Notes under the pieces: model-generated
Databases searched by the model: none
What the model saw: only the letters and a program-made list of their open reading frames with translations
What the model was told of the DNA's origin: nothing
Assembly (NCBI RefSeq): GCF_001522865.1
Contig: NZ_LOWB01000098.1
Span: 62,001 to 126,000, forward strand
DNA length: 64,000 nucleotides
Origin: Burkholderia sp. TSV86
Lineage (GTDB): Bacteria > Pseudomonadota > Gammaproteobacteria > Burkholderiales > Burkholderiaceae
Direction of reading: 5' to 3'
Made by a program: the position numbers and the translations under genes
Shown here: piece by piece, positions 31,092 to 40,798 of the stretch
Numbering within the stretch: position 1 is the first letter of the stretch
How the letters are laid out: each line of letters begins with the position of its first letter

Positions 31092-32204
31092 ATGCCCCGA
31101 CGCTTCATTCCCGTGACCCCGATCAGCGCGCCGCCCGCCCCATTCGACGCGCCGCTCGCGCCGACCGGCATGCTGCGCGATGCGCTCGCGCGGCCGCTGC
31201 GCGACTTGCGCATCTCCGTCACGGATCGCTGCAATTTCCGGTGCGTGTACTGCATGCCGCGCGCCGTGTTCGGCAGCGACTATCCGTTCCTGCCGCACGA
31301 CGCGCTGCTCAGGTTCGAGGAGATCGAACGTCTCGCACGGATTTTCGTCGCGCATGGCGTCGAAAAAATCCGCATCACCGGCGGCGAACCGTTGTTGCGC
31401 AAGAACATCGAATTCCTGATCGAGCGGCTCGCGCGGCTCGAAACCGTGAGCGCCCGCCCGCTCGATCTGACGCTGACGACCAACGGCTCGCTCCTCACCC
31501 GCAAGGCGCAAAGCCTGAAGGATGCGGGGCTCACGCGCGTGAGCGTGAGTCTCGACGCGCTCGACGAATCGCTTTTCAAACGCATGAACGACGCCGACTT
31601 CGCAAGCGCCGACGTCCTCGACGGCATCTTCGCCGCGCAAGCCGCCGGACTGGAGCCGGTCAAGGTCAACATGGTCGTCAAGCGCGGCACGAACGACGCG
31701 GAAATCGTGCCGATGGCGCGCCGCTTCAAAGGCACGGGCGTCGTGCTGCGTTTCATCGAATATATGGACGTCGGCATGTCGAACGGCTGGAACCTGACCG
31801 AAGTGCTGCCGTCCGCCGACGTGGTCGCGCGCATCGCCGAGCACTTCCCGGTCGTGCCGCTCGAACGGCACACGCCGTCCGAAACCGCGCAACGCTGGAG
31901 CTATACGGACGGCGGCGGCGAGATCGGCGTGATCTCGAGCGTCACGCGGGCATTCTGCGACGATTGCACGCGTGCGCGCCTGTCGACGGAGGGCAAGCTG
32001 TATCTGTGCTTGTTCGCGTCGTCCGGTCACGATCTGCGCAGCCTCATGCGCGGCGGCGCGAGCGACGGTCAACTCGCCGCCGCGGTCTCCCGCATCTGGC
32101 GCGCGCGCACCGACCGCTACTCGCAATTGCGCGGCAGTGCGCCGGCGAGCGGCCACGACAACGCTGACGCAAAACGCGTCGAAATGTCCTATATCGGCGG
32201 CTAG
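31092..32204 (+). CDS. moaA: GTP 3',8-cyclase MoaA
   Basis: A radical SAM enzyme that, with MoaC, converts GTP to cyclic pyranopterin phosphate, the first step of molybdenum cofactor synthesis. The 370-aa protein has the radical SAM cluster Cys47, Cys51 and Cys54 in [17 protein letters not shown] for SAM binding, and the second Fe-S cluster cysteines in [10 protein letters not shown] and LYLCLF. The C-terminal Gly-Gly, needed for activity in known MoaA proteins, is present (YIGG). It precedes mobA by 22 bp and moeA. Confidence 0.96.
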   Translation: MPRRFIPVTPISAPPAPFDAPLAPTGMLRDALARPLRDLRISVTDRCNFRCVYCMPRAVFGSDYPFLPHDALLRFEEIERLARIFVAHGVEKIRITGGEPLLRKNIEFLIERLARLETVSARPLDLTLTTNGSLLTRKAQSLKDAGLTRVSVSLDALDESLFKRMNDADFASADVLDGIFAAQAAGLEPVKVNMVVKRGTNDAEIVPMARRFKGTGVVLRFIEYMDVGMSNGWNLTEVLPSADVVARIAEHFPVVPLERHTPSETAQRWSYTDGGGEIGVISSVTRAFCDDCTRARLSTEGKLYLCLFASSGHDLRSLMRGGASDGQLAAAVSRIWRARTDRYSQLRGSAPASGHDNADAKRVEMSYIGG

Positions 32205-32225
32205 GCCGGCCGCTCACCGCCAACC

Positions 32226-33158
32226 ATGACCGGCCCGCATCCGTCCACCGCCGTCACCGGCCTGCTGCTCGCGGGCGGCCGGGGCATGAGAATGGGCGGC
32301 CTCGACAAAGGGCTGCAGCCGCTGCACGGCGAGCCGCTCGCGCTGCACGTGCTGCGCCGGCTCGCGCCGCAGGTCGATTCGCTCGTCATCAGCGCAAATC
32401 GTCATCTCGGCGCCTATGCGGCGCTCGGCGCGCCATTTCATGCGCGCATCGTCGCGGATATGCCCATCGCAAGCGAGCTTGGCGCGCCACCCTGCCGCGC
32501 GAACGGGCAGACAACGGATGCGCGGAGGGTCCATCCTTGCGCGGCGCAACCGGATACCGGCAACGCCTTTGCGGAACACGCCACCATCGCCACCGCAGCC
32601 GGACATGCGGATGCCGGCGCCGCCGATGCGCGCGCGGCCGGCGCGGCACGCTCGCCCGCCTCGAACCCGCGCCGCGTGACACGCCCGACGCCTGCGAATA
32701 CGCATCGCGCGGACGCCGGTGCCGCCCGCATCCACGCGACGCCCAGCGACGCTGATCCCCCCGCCGCCGGCAGCAGCGGCGAATTCGCCGGTCCGCTCGC
32801 CGGCCTCCTCGCCGGGATGCGGATGGCCAGCACGCCGCGCGTGCTGTGCGTGCCGTGCGATTCGCCGCTGCTGCCCGCCGACCTTGCCGCCCGGCTTACG
32901 GCCGCGCTCGACGCACAGCACGCGGACATCGCATTCGCGACGACCCTCGACGCAAGCGGCGGCACCGCGCCTCACCCCGTGTTCGCGCTCATGAACACCG
33001 CGCTCGCCGACGATCTGCACGCATGCCTTGCCGCGGGCCAACGCCGGGTGCGCGCGTGGTACGCACGCCACAAGACGATCGAAGTGCCATTTGACGACGA
33101 GCGAGCGTTTTACAATGCAAATTCTTTGCGGGACCTGGCCGACCTCGAGCGCGCTTGA
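32226..33158 (+). CDS. mobA: Molybdenum cofactor guanylyltransferase MobA, with large insertion
   Basis: MobA adds GMP to molybdopterin to form the guanine dinucleotide cofactor. The N-terminal nucleotide-binding motif LLLAGGRGMRMGGLDKGL (residues 13-30) and later FAGPLAGLLAGM and VPCDSPLLP are intact. The product is 310 aa against roughly 190-210 in the family. The excess is one block, about residues 82-186, that is Ala/Arg/Pro/His-rich and low in complexity. It falls between ARIVADMP and the AGPLAGL motif, which are nearly adjacent in normal MobA. The block is in frame, so the protein may still fold, with a loop. Confidence 0.88.
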   Translation: MTGPHPSTAVTGLLLAGGRGMRMGGLDKGLQPLHGEPLALHVLRRLAPQVDSLVISANRHLGAYAALGAPFHARIVADMPIASELGAPPCRANGQTTDARRVHPCAAQPDTGNAFAEHATIATAAGHADAGAADARAAGAARSPASNPRRVTRPTPANTHRADAGAARIHATPSDADPPAAGSSGEFAGPLAGLLAGMRMASTPRVLCVPCDSPLLPADLAARLTAALDAQHADIAFATTLDASGGTAPHPVFALMNTALADDLHACLAAGQRRVRAWYARHKTIEVPFDDERAFYNANSLRDLADLERA

Positions 33159-33272
33159 CGGACAGCGCATCGTTTCCGCCCGCCGCATCCGTCCCGCATG
33201 CATCGAAAAAGCGGTGCCCGGCGCCCCGGATACGAACCCAATAATTCGCCGCCTGACGGCGCCACGTCACTC

Positions 33273-34571
33273 ATGACCACGCAGACCATACCGCCCTCCA
33301 CCGCATCGCCGAAGCTCGCCGCCGCGCTGAGCGTCGACGATGCGCGCGCGCTGGCGCTGCGTTTCGTTTCGCCGGTCATGCAAGCCGAGCCTGTCGCGCT
33401 GCGCGATGCGCTGGGCCGCGTACTCGCGGAAGACGTCGTGTCGCCGTTCAACATTCCCGCATACGACAACGCCGCGATGGACGGCTACGCATTCGACGGT
33501 GCGGCGCTCGACGCGCCGGCTGCCGGCGGCGTGCTCGCGCTCACGGTCGCCGGCCACGCGCTCGCCGGCCATCCGTTCGATGGCGCGCGTATCGCGCCCG
33601 GCGCGTGCGTGCGAATCATGACCGGCGCGCCGATGCCAGACGGCTGTGACACCGTGATTACGCAGGAAAAAGCCGAAACGGCTGGCGACGTGGTGCGCTT
33701 TGCCGCATCAGCCGTCGTGCGCGGCGCCAATTGCCGGCGCGCGGGCGAGGATCTGGCGCGCGGCGCCAGCGCGCTCGCCGCGGGCCGCATCGTGCGCGCG
33801 ACCGATCTCGGCCTGCTCGCATCGCTCGGCCTCACCGAAGTCGTGGTACGCCGCCGGGTGCGCGTGGCGTTCTTTTCAACCGGCGACGAACTCCATCCGC
33901 CCGGCGAGCCGCTGCCCGCCGGCGGCCTCTACGACAGCAATCGCGCAACGCTGTTCGGCATGCTGACGCGCATCGGCGCCGATACGCTCGATCTCGGCAT
34001 CGTCCGCGATGATCCCGGCGCGCTCGAAGACACGCTGCGCCGTGGCGCCGCGCATGCCGACGCGGTGATCACATCGGGCGGCGTGTCGGTCGGCGACGCG
34101 GACTTCACCCGCGCGCTGCTCGGCAAGCTCGGCGACGTCACGTTCGCCCACGTCGCGATGCGCCCCGGCCGCCCGCTTGCATGCGGGCGCATCTGGCCGG
34201 CCGAGCGCGGCGCACGCTCTGCGCTGTTCTTCGGGCTTCCCGGCAATCCGGTCGCGGTCGTCGCGACGTTTCACGCGATCGTGCGCGATGCGCTGCTCGC
34301 GATGATGGGCGCCGAGCCGCACCCCGAACACCGCTATCCGGCTGTCTGCACGGCGCCACTCGCGAAGCGCGCGGGCCGCACCGAATATCTGCGCGGCCAC
34401 GCGGTGCGCGACGCGAGCGGCGTCTGGCGCGTCGCGCCCGCTGGCTCGCAAAGTTCAGCATCGCTCAAGAGCCTGAGCGACGCAAACTGCTTCATCGTGC
34501 TCGCGGCCGATGCCGCCGATGTCGACGCCGGTGCAACGGTCGACATCCTGCCGTTCGACGGCACCCTCTGA
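33273..34571 (+). CDS. moeA: Molybdopterin molybdenumtransferase MoeA
   Basis: MoeA inserts molybdate into adenylylated molybdopterin. The 432-aa protein shows the family motifs VSPFNIPAYDNAAMDGYAF, IMTGAPMPDGCDTVI, VAFFSTGDEL and ITSGGVSVGDADF, then GLPGNPVAV, and the four-domain length is normal. The start is the ATG at 33273 (MTTQTIPPS); the frame extends 25 codons upstream without conserved features. It follows mobA by about 115 bp and completes the moaA-mobA-moeA cluster. Mog, a related molybdopterin adenylyltransferase, is encoded at 57.3 kb. Confidence 0.94.
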   Translation: MTTQTIPPSTASPKLAAALSVDDARALALRFVSPVMQAEPVALRDALGRVLAEDVVSPFNIPAYDNAAMDGYAFDGAALDAPAAGGVLALTVAGHALAGHPFDGARIAPGACVRIMTGAPMPDGCDTVITQEKAETAGDVVRFAASAVVRGANCRRAGEDLARGASALAAGRIVRATDLGLLASLGLTEVVVRRRVRVAFFSTGDELHPPGEPLPAGGLYDSNRATLFGMLTRIGADTLDLGIVRDDPGALEDTLRRGAAHADAVITSGGVSVGDADFTRALLGKLGDVTFAHVAMRPGRPLACGRIWPAERGARSALFFGLPGNPVAVVATFHAIVRDALLAMMGAEPHPEHRYPAVCTAPLAKRAGRTEYLRGHAVRDASGVWRVAPAGSQSSASLKSLSDANCFIVLAADAADVDAGATVDILPFDGTL

Positions 34572-34606
34572 ATTCGTTCTCAGCATTTCCACGGGGCAAC
34601 TCGCAT

Positions 34607-34882
34607 ATGAAAAAACAAATCTCATCGATCGCGCCGGGGCAGACCGCGAAAGCACTGATCCTCGTCTATCTGACGTTCAGCGTGCCGATCGTGCTGCTCG
34701 GCATTCTCGTCGCATTCGTTCGCTATGGCGCGGTCGAATTGAGCACGATCTTCAGCGCGCTGCTGCTGAATGCGATTCTCGGCTTCGTGTTGCTGTGGAT
34801 CGCGTGTCACGCATACAACTGGGTTGCGTCGCGTTTCGGCGGCATCGAGATCGTGCTGTCGGACGCGCCGGAAGAAGCGTAA
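34607..34882 (+). CDS. Small two-helix membrane protein of unknown function
   Basis: A 91-aa protein starting MKKQISSIAPGQTAKALILV at the ATG at 34607. Two membrane helices are clear, at about residues 16-38 (ILVYLTFSVPIVLLGILVAF) and 48-68 (IFSALLLNAILGFVLLWIAC), followed by a short tail EIVLSDAPEEA. It starts 36 bp after moeA and is probably co-transcribed with it. I do not recognise a named family. Its codon use and GC match its neighbours. Confidence 0.78.
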   Translation: MKKQISSIAPGQTAKALILVYLTFSVPIVLLGILVAFVRYGAVELSTIFSALLLNAILGFVLLWIACHAYNWVASRFGGIEIVLSDAPEEA

Positions 34883-35130
34883 GCACCGTGCGCGGGCCAG
34901 CCGACATTCGCACGCCGGCACGCGCCGACGCGCCGGCGATACGCCTACCGCTGCGCGAATTCGCGGCACGCCGAAAGCGTGCCGCACGACTGCGTGCCGA
35001 CCGAAGCCGGTCTCGCGAGGCGCTGTTTGGCGCACGGCCGTCTGCCGAAGCGCTCGCGGCGCGCGAGCGCATACCGCACGCCGCCAAGCCGGCCACCGGC
35101 GCTAAACCGGCCCGGCCAGCGAAAAGAAAG

Positions 35131-35156
35131 CGGGGCGCACGCAGCGCCCCGTTTTT
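35131..35156 (+). terminator. Bidirectional terminator after the moeA unit / rmuC
   Basis: CGGGGCGC (35131-35138) pairs with GCGCCCCG (35144-35151) around a 5-nt loop and is followed by TTTTT. On the minus strand the stem is followed by CTTTCTTTTC, so it could also end the rmuC transcript, which stops at 35205. The 322-bp gap 34883-35204 contains no other feature. Confidence 0.85.
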
Positions 35157-35204
35157 CATTCGGCCACGCCGGGGCGACGTATCTTGCCCCGCGCATCACC
35201 CGCA

Positions 35205-36689
35205 TCAGCTCTCGTCCGCTTCCACGCCGTCGCTGCCCAGCAAACCGTTCGAAACATCGCCCGGCAACGCCTCGACCTGCTTGAGCTTGCGGTTCATCAC
35301 ACGCGTGCGCTGCTCGGCCGCCTCGATCGAGCGCGTGACCGACTCGAGCTGTGACTTGGTCCGCGCGAGCACGTCGCCGAACTTGCCGAACTCGGTCTTC
35401 ACCGCGCCGAGCACCTGCCAGACTTCGCTCGAACGCTTCTCGATCGCCAGCGTGCGGAAGCCCATCTGCAGGCTGTTGAGCAGCGCGGTCAACGTCGTCG
35501 GCCCGGCGACGGTCACCCGGTAATCGCGTTGCAGCAGATCGGTGAGCCCGGGGCGGCGCAGAATTTCCGCACAGAGCCCTTCGGTCGGCAGGAACAGCAG
35601 CGCGAAATCGGTCGTGTGCGGCGGCGCGACGTATTTCTCCGCAATCGTGCGCGCTTCGGCGCGCACCCGTGCTTCGAGCGCGCGCGCGGCTTCGTCGACG
35701 GCCGCCGTATCCGCGCGTTCCTGCGCGTCGATCAGGCGCTCGTAATCCTCGCGCGGAAATTTCGCGTCGATCGGCAGCCATACCGGCTGCGCGTCGCTGC
35801 CCGCGCCCGCATCGGAGCGCCCAGGCAGCCGGATCGCGAACTCGACGCGCTCGTTGCTCTTCGGCACCGTCGCGACGTTCTTCGCGTACTGGTCGGGCGT
35901 CAGCATCTGCTCGAGCAATGCCTCGAGCTGCACTTCGCCCCAGGTGCCGCGCGTCTTCACGTTCGTCAGCACCTTCTTCAGATCGCCGACGCCCGCGGCA
36001 AGCGTTTGCATCTCGCCGAGCCCGCGATGCACCTGTTCGAGCCGGTCGGACACGAGCTTGAACGATTCGCCGAGGCGTTGCTCGAGCGTCGCATGCAGTT
36101 TCTCGTCGACCGTGCGGCGCATCTCGTCGAGCTTCGCGGCGTTGTTTGCTTCGATTTCCTTCAAGCGCGTCTCGAGCGTTGCTCGCACCTCGCCGAGACG
36201 GCGATCGTTCGCGTCGCTCAGATGCTTCAGTTGCTGATTGAGCGTGTCGCCGAACGCCTTGAGCGCGACGCCTTGCTCTTCGCGCGCGAGCTGAGACTGG
36301 CGCGCGAGCGCATCGCGCATCGCGTCGAACTGCTGCGCATTGCCAGCGACGAGCTTCGCGAGCTGCTGTGCGAATCCGTCGATCTGATTGTTCTGCACGG
36401 TCGCAACGCTCGTGAGCTGCGCGGCAAGCGTCTGCTGCAATTGCGAAAAACTGCCGGACAGCTCGGTGCGCGAGCCGCGCGCGCTGTCGGCGATCTGCGC
36501 GCGCAGTTCGCGCTCGACACGCTCGAACGCGTGCGCATGCTGGTCGTTCGCATCGTCGATCTGCTCGACGAGCCGGGCAAGATCGTCGCCGCGGGCCGCG
36601 CCGCGCGACGACGCGAACAGCACGACGAGCGAGACCACGAGCGCCGCCGCCAACACAACGACGACGGCAAGCCACAATGTATCGGTCAT
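35205..36689 (-). CDS. rmuC: RmuC family DNA recombination protein
   Basis: RmuC-family proteins limit DNA inversions and structural rearrangements in E. coli and have a PD-(D/E)xK nuclease-like domain. The 494-aa protein has an N-terminal membrane anchor (residues 4-24), then about 200 residues of predicted coiled coil rich in Gln, Leu and Arg. The conserved nuclease-like domain follows, with KTRGTWGEVQLEALLEQML, LPIDAKFPREDYE and LFLPTEGLCAEIL. The start at 36689 overlaps the antiporter stop as ATGA, which favours it over an upstream start at 36740. Confidence 0.92.
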   Translation of the reverse strand: MTDTLWLAVVVVLAAALVVSLVVLFASSRGAARGDDLARLVEQIDDANDQHAHAFERVERELRAQIADSARGSRTELSGSFSQLQQTLAAQLTSVATVQNNQIDGFAQQLAKLVAGNAQQFDAMRDALARQSQLAREEQGVALKAFGDTLNQQLKHLSDANDRRLGEVRATLETRLKEIEANNAAKLDEMRRTVDEKLHATLEQRLGESFKLVSDRLEQVHRGLGEMQTLAAGVGDLKKVLTNVKTRGTWGEVQLEALLEQMLTPDQYAKNVATVPKSNERVEFAIRLPGRSDAGAGSDAQPVWLPIDAKFPREDYERLIDAQERADTAAVDEAARALEARVRAEARTIAEKYVAPPHTTDFALLFLPTEGLCAEILRRPGLTDLLQRDYRVTVAGPTTLTALLNSLQMGFRTLAIEKRSSEVWQVLGAVKTEFGKFGDVLARTKSQLESVTRSIEAAEQRTRVMNRKLKQVEALPGDVSNGLLGSDGVEADES

Positions 36690-38113
36690 AGAAAAAACAC
36701 CCAGGTCGTCAGCAGGAAGATCGGCACGAGAATCGCGCACGACCAGCCGAGATAGGCGAAGAAGCTCGGCATCCGAATCCCGCGCGATTCCGCGATCGCC
36801 TTCACCATGAAGTTCGGCGCGTTGCCGATATAGCTGTTCGCGCCCATGAACACCGCGCCCGCGGAGATCGCCGCGAGCGTCGTCGCGCCCGCCGTCATCA
36901 GCGTCTGCGCGTCGCCGCCGGCGAGATTGAAGAACACGAGATAAGTCGGCGCGTTATCGAGAAACGACGACAACAGGCCCGTCGCCCAGAAGTACATCGC
37001 GTCGACCGGTTTGCCGTCGGTGCCCGTCACGAGATGGACGATCGGCGCGAACACGCCGTCGGCGCCCGCGCGCAGGATCAGGATCACCGGCGCGATCGTC
37101 ACGAAGATACCCGCGAACAGCTTCGCAACCTCCTCGATCGGCGCCCAATTGAACGCGTTGCCTTCGCGCGCCGAGCGCGGCGTGGCGGCGAGCGACACGA
37201 GCGCGACGGCGGCGAGCGCGACGTCGCGCACCGCGTTTTGCAGCGCGACGTGCGCGCCGAACACGTCGAACGTGACCCCCGGTTTCCAAAGGCCGCTCAT
37301 CAACACAAGCGCGATCACCGCGCCAAGCAGCACGAAATTCAGCTTGCCTTCGATCGAGATGCCGTGCGAATCCGGCGTCGGATCGAGAAACGGATTGTTT
37401 TCCTCGCCGCCCTTGCGGTAGTAGTACGTATCGAGCACGTAGAAAAGCGCGAGCAGGATGCCGCAGATGAACAGCATCGGCAGCGCGAGATGCGCGGTCG
37501 TCCAGAAGAAATCGACACCGTTCAGGAAGCCGAGGAAAAGCGGCGGATCGCCGAGCGGCGACAGCGAGCCGCCCGCGTTCGCGACGAGAAAGATAAAGAA
37601 CACCACCACATGCACGACGTGCTTGCGGTTGTCGTTCGCGCGCAGAAGCGGCCGGATCAGCAGCATCGCGGCGCCCGTCGTCCCCATCACGCTCGCGAGC
37701 ACGGTGCCGAGCGCGAGAATGCCGGTATTGAGCTTCGGCGTGCCGTGCAAATTACCGCGCACGCAGATGCCGCCCGCGACCGTGTAGAGCGAGCCCAGCA
37801 GCACGATGAACGGAATGTATTCGTCGAACAGCGCGTGCACCAGCGTGCCGAGCGCGGCGCCCGCGCCGAATGTCGCGGCGAACGGGATCAGAAACGCAAT
37901 CGCCCACGCCGCGGCGATCTTGCCGAAATGGTGATGCCAGAACACGGGCGCGATCAGCGGAAACAGCGCGATCGACAACAGGATGCCGGCGAACGGAATC
38001 GCCCAGAACGCGGAAAGCGTGGCTGCGTCGAGCGTGGCGGCCGATGCGGGCGCGGCGGTCGCGCCGAGCATGCCTGCCAGCGTCATGCCCGCCCAGGCGG
38101 CATGTCGTTTCAT
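36686..38113 (-). CDS. NhaD-like sodium:proton antiporter (ArsB/NhaD superfamily)
   Basis: A 475-aa polytopic inner-membrane protein with about 11-13 hydrophobic segments, starting with a leader-like segment (MKRHAAWAGMTLAGMLGA). Motifs such as VANAGGSLSPLGDPPLFLGFL and SSFLDNAPTYLVFFNLAGG are typical of this branch of the ion transporter superfamily, annotated as sodium:proton antiporters or citrate-transporter-like proteins. The transported ion is not proven by sequence. It overlaps rmuC by 4 bp. Confidence 0.82.
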   Translation of the reverse strand: MKRHAAWAGMTLAGMLGATAAPASAATLDAATLSAFWAIPFAGILLSIALFPLIAPVFWHHHFGKIAAAWAIAFLIPFAATFGAGAALGTLVHALFDEYIPFIVLLGSLYTVAGGICVRGNLHGTPKLNTGILALGTVLASVMGTTGAAMLLIRPLLRANDNRKHVVHVVVFFIFLVANAGGSLSPLGDPPLFLGFLNGVDFFWTTAHLALPMLFICGILLALFYVLDTYYYRKGGEENNPFLDPTPDSHGISIEGKLNFVLLGAVIALVLMSGLWKPGVTFDVFGAHVALQNAVRDVALAAVALVSLAATPRSAREGNAFNWAPIEEVAKLFAGIFVTIAPVILILRAGADGVFAPIVHLVTGTDGKPVDAMYFWATGLLSSFLDNAPTYLVFFNLAGGDAQTLMTAGATTLAAISAGAVFMGANSYIGNAPNFMVKAIAESRGIRMPSFFAYLGWSCAILVPIFLLTTWVFFL

Positions 38114-38655
38114 GTCAAGTCCTCTTGAAGTGCGAATGGATAACGCAGCCGCCGCGATACATCGTGCGGCGATCGCGAGTCACGCGCCGCGCCCGGCGCT
38201 CGCGTAAGCGAGCGACAGCCTAAGCGCGCCGGACCCGATCGGCCGCCCGATACCGCTGGAGCGAGACGACGGCTGCCTCTGAAGTTCGCCGCACACGCGC
38301 CGCGGCAAACGAACGCAATGGACGGGCCGCGGCACGCATGCCGCGCACCGCCGCGACGGCGTAGGCAACCGCATCGAGCCGCGACGCTCGATCGACGAGA
38401 TGGTCGACCGGATCACCGCCGGGGACGGCGCGTGGCGTAGCGGGCCGCACATGCGCAGGCCGCGCGGCACACTGCGCGACGAAGCGTGCACGGATGAGGC
38501 AACGGGCAGCCGATGTGCGGTGCGACGCGCCGCATGACGATGACCTTCGATACCCGCCCGATTATAACGGCCGATCCCGCGCGAACAGGCTCGCGCCCGC
38601 GCGCGAAACCAACCGGAATGCGTTCGTGCGGCACGCCTTCGTGCGCCGCGTCACG
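38114..38655. other. Gene-free 540-bp interval upstream of the antiporter gene
   Basis: Contains only short, composition-driven open frames on both strands. It should hold the promoter for the antiporter-rmuC unit and the 3' end of pncB transcription, but no clear -35/-10 pair or hairpin with T-run was found. Confidence 0.5.
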
Positions 38656-39855
38656 CTAATTTCCCCCGCCTTCGTCACTCGGCGGTGCGATCCCGAACAC
38701 TTGGCGCAGATAGGCAAGATACGCTTTGTCGTCGCACATGTTCTTGCCCGGCGAGTCGGACAGTTTCGCGACCGGCTGGCCATTGCAGCGCACCATCTTG
38801 ATGACGATCTGCAGCGGGTTGTAGCCGAGATCGTTCGTCAGGTTCGTGCCGACGCCGAATGCGAGCTTGCAGCGGCCGCGGAACCGTTCGTACAGCTGCA
38901 TGACTTTCGGAATATCGAGCGCGTCGGAAAACACCAGCACCTTCGTGCGCGGATCGCAGCGGTTCGCCTCGTAATGCCGGATGAGCCGCTCTCCCCAATC
39001 GAACGGGTCGCCCGAATCGTGGCGCGCGCCGTCGAAGAGCTTGCAAAAGTACATATCGAAGTCGCGCAGAAACGCGTCCATCCCGTAGACGTCCGACAGC
39101 GCGATCCCCAGATCGCCGCGATACTCCTTCGCCCACATCTCGAAGCCGTAGATCTGCGAATCGCGCAGCCGCGGGCCCAGCGCCTGGCACGCCTGTAGAT
39201 ACTCGTGCGCCATCGTGCCGAGCGGCGTGAGCCCGTGCTTCATCGCGTAATAGACGTTGCTCGTGCCGGCGAACTGCGGACCGAGCCCGTTGCGCAACGT
39301 GAGCGCGACCTCCTCGTGCCAGACCTTCGAGAAGCGCCGGCGCGTGCCGTAGTCGGCGATCTTGCAGTCGGCAAACTCAGGCTTCGCGCCGAGCCGCTTG
39401 ATCTTCTCGCGCAGCCGCTCGCGCCCTTCGCGGTAATCCGGCTCGCGCTGCGTGTTGCGAAAGTAGACTTCGTTGACGATCGCGAGCACCGGAATCTCGA
39501 ACAGGATCGTATGCAGCCAGGGCCCGCGAATCTCGATGTCGATTTCGCCATTGCCCTTCGGCGAGGGCGACACGTCGATGTACTTCTCGTTCAAATGGAA
39601 AAGCTCGAGAAAATCGACGAAATCGCTCTTCACGAAACGCAGCCGGCGCAGATAGTCAAGTTCGGGCTGCGTGAAGCGCAATCGGCACAGCGCGCGGATC
39701 TCGTCGCGAATCTCGTCGGCATAGGGCACGAGGTCCGCGCCCGGCGTGCGGCATTTGAACCGGTATTCGACAATCGCCGCTGGGAAATGATGCAGGACGA
39801 CCTGCATCATCGTGAACTTGTACAGATCGGTATCGAGCAGCGAAGTGATGATCAT
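38656..39855 (-). CDS. pncB: Nicotinate phosphoribosyltransferase
   Basis: PncB converts nicotinate to nicotinate mononucleotide in the Preiss-Handler NAD salvage route. The 399-aa protein begins [20 protein letters not shown], the family N-terminal signature. It contains [22 protein letters not shown] with the regulatory His, and [15 protein letters not shown] in the phosphate-binding region. The ATG at 39855 is chosen; the 23 codons upstream in frame are not conserved-looking. Confidence 0.95.
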   Translation of the reverse strand: MIITSLLDTDLYKFTMMQVVLHHFPAAIVEYRFKCRTPGADLVPYADEIRDEIRALCRLRFTQPELDYLRRLRFVKSDFVDFLELFHLNEKYIDVSPSPKGNGEIDIEIRGPWLHTILFEIPVLAIVNEVYFRNTQREPDYREGRERLREKIKRLGAKPEFADCKIADYGTRRRFSKVWHEEVALTLRNGLGPQFAGTSNVYYAMKHGLTPLGTMAHEYLQACQALGPRLRDSQIYGFEMWAKEYRGDLGIALSDVYGMDAFLRDFDMYFCKLFDGARHDSGDPFDWGERLIRHYEANRCDPRTKVLVFSDALDIPKVMQLYERFRGRCKLAFGVGTNLTNDLGYNPLQIVIKMVRCNGQPVAKLSDSPGKNMCDDKAYLAYLRQVFGIAPPSDEGGGN

Positions 39856-40108
39856 GTGTCGAGGCGGCCAAAATCGGGACAAGATTCGCACGCGGGCGCG
39901 CAGCGCGCCCGCCTTCCCGTTCAATGTTACCCGAATGCGCGCCGCAGCCTCTGCGGCGCGCGCCGATCCGCCATAAACTAATCACGAAACGGTATAAGCC
40001 GGAACGGACGGTGCGCGATGCGGGTTTGACGCATCAGTTACAATGCCGGTTTTGGCGCGCCGCGCCTTCCCCCGTACATATAGATACCCCGCCGCAGGAG
40101 CGTTTTGA

Positions 40109-40432
40109 ATGACCCACGTTGTGACCGAAGCGTGCATCAAGTGCAAATACACGGATTGCGTCGATGTGTGCCCCGTGGACTGTTTCCGTGAAGGTCCGAA
40201 TTTTCTCGCGATCGATCCGGACGAGTGCATCGACTGCGCGGTGTGCGTCGCCGAATGCCCGACCAATGCGATCTATGCGGAAGAGGACGTGCCCGGCGAC
40301 CAGCAAAAGTTCACTCAGTTGAACGCCGAACTCGCGAAGCTCTGGCCGTCGATCACGAAAACGAAGCCTGCCCCCGCCGACGCCGACGAGTGGAAAGACG
40401 TCCAGGATAAGCTGCACCTGCTCGAACGCTGA
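40109..40432 (+). CDS. fdxA: Seven-iron ferredoxin FdxA
   Basis: A 107-aa electron carrier with a [3Fe-4S] and a [4Fe-4S] cluster. The cysteines lie in [18 protein letters not shown] and [12 protein letters not shown], with the long C-terminal tail ([16 protein letters not shown]) of the Azotobacter-type 7Fe family. AGGAG lies 8 nt upstream of the ATG. It is a single gene followed by the tRNA-Asn pair; the partner reductase is unknown. Confidence 0.96.
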   Translation: MTHVVTEACIKCKYTDCVDVCPVDCFREGPNFLAIDPDECIDCAVCVAECPTNAIYAEEDVPGDQQKFTQLNAELAKLWPSITKTKPAPADADEWKDVQDKLHLLER

Positions 40433-40495
40433 TCGCACGCGTGCCGATCCGGTACCGGTTTGCGGCGCCGATGTGTAAAAACGATCGTCAAAGTA

Positions 40496-40524
40496 TTGAC
40501 ACAGGTGTAGTTAGCCAATAGAAT
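40496..40524 (+). promoter_or_regulatory. Sigma-70 promoter for the tRNA-Asn genes
   Basis: Perfect -35 TTGACA (40496-40501), a 17-bp spacer and -10 TAGAAT (40519-40524), placed about 20 bp before the first tRNA-Asn. This is a very strong consensus-like promoter, as expected for a stable RNA gene. Confidence 0.88.
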
Positions 40525-40544
40525 CTCGTCTCTCTGCTGTTTGT

Positions 40545-40620
40545 TCCCCGATAGCTCAGTCGGTAGAGCGCCGGACTGTTAATCCGTAGGTCCCTGGTTC
40601 GAGCCCAGGTCGGGGAGCCA
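40545..40620 (+). tRNA. tRNA-Asn (anticodon GTT), copy 1
   Basis: A 76-nt cloverleaf starting TCCCCGATAGCTCAGTCGG and ending GGTCGGGGAGCCA. The acceptor stem TCCCCGA pairs with TCGGGGA; the D-loop has AGTCGGTAGAG; the anticodon loop is CTGTTAA with anticodon GTT; the T-arm has GGTTCGAG. The CCA end is encoded. A strong promoter precedes it and a hairpin terminator follows. Confidence 0.98.
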
Positions 40621-40630
40621 AGAATTGCAA

Positions 40631-40653
40631 AGGCCCGTGCAAGCGGGCTTTTT
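40631..40653 (+). terminator. Terminator after tRNA-Asn copy 1
   Basis: GGCCCG and CGGGCT-type arms (core GCCCG at 40633-40637 with CGGGC at 40644-40648) around a 6-nt loop, followed by TTTTT. It lies 10 bp after the first tRNA and 60 bp before the second. Confidence 0.8.
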
Positions 40654-40715
40654 CATGGTCGCCTCGTCTTCCTGCTGTTGCAGGCGTGAGCGTCAAACAT
40701 GCCGAACCGTTTTAT

Positions 40716-40791
40716 TCCCCGATAGCTCAGTCGGTAGAGCGCCGGACTGTTAATCCGTAGGTCCCTGGTTCGAGCCCAGGTCGGGGAGCCA
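40716..40791 (+). tRNA. tRNA-Asn (anticodon GTT), copy 2
   Basis: Base-for-base identical to the first copy, 76 nt with encoded CCA, 171 bp downstream. No convincing separate promoter is seen in the 62 bp after the first terminator, so it may rely on read-through or on a weak promoter. A second, stronger terminator follows. Confidence 0.98.
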
Positions 40792-40798
40792 AACATAG

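Noticed and set aside
28443-32156. A 1237-codon open frame on the minus strand across rne and moaA
   Set aside because: It is antisense to two certain genes, is Arg/Ala/Gly-rich without motifs, and arises from the strong third-position GC of the true genes.
31092-34571. moaA-mobA-moeA considered as a horizontally acquired island
   Set aside because: GC, codon use and flanks match the rest of the window, and no mobility genes or repeats border it.
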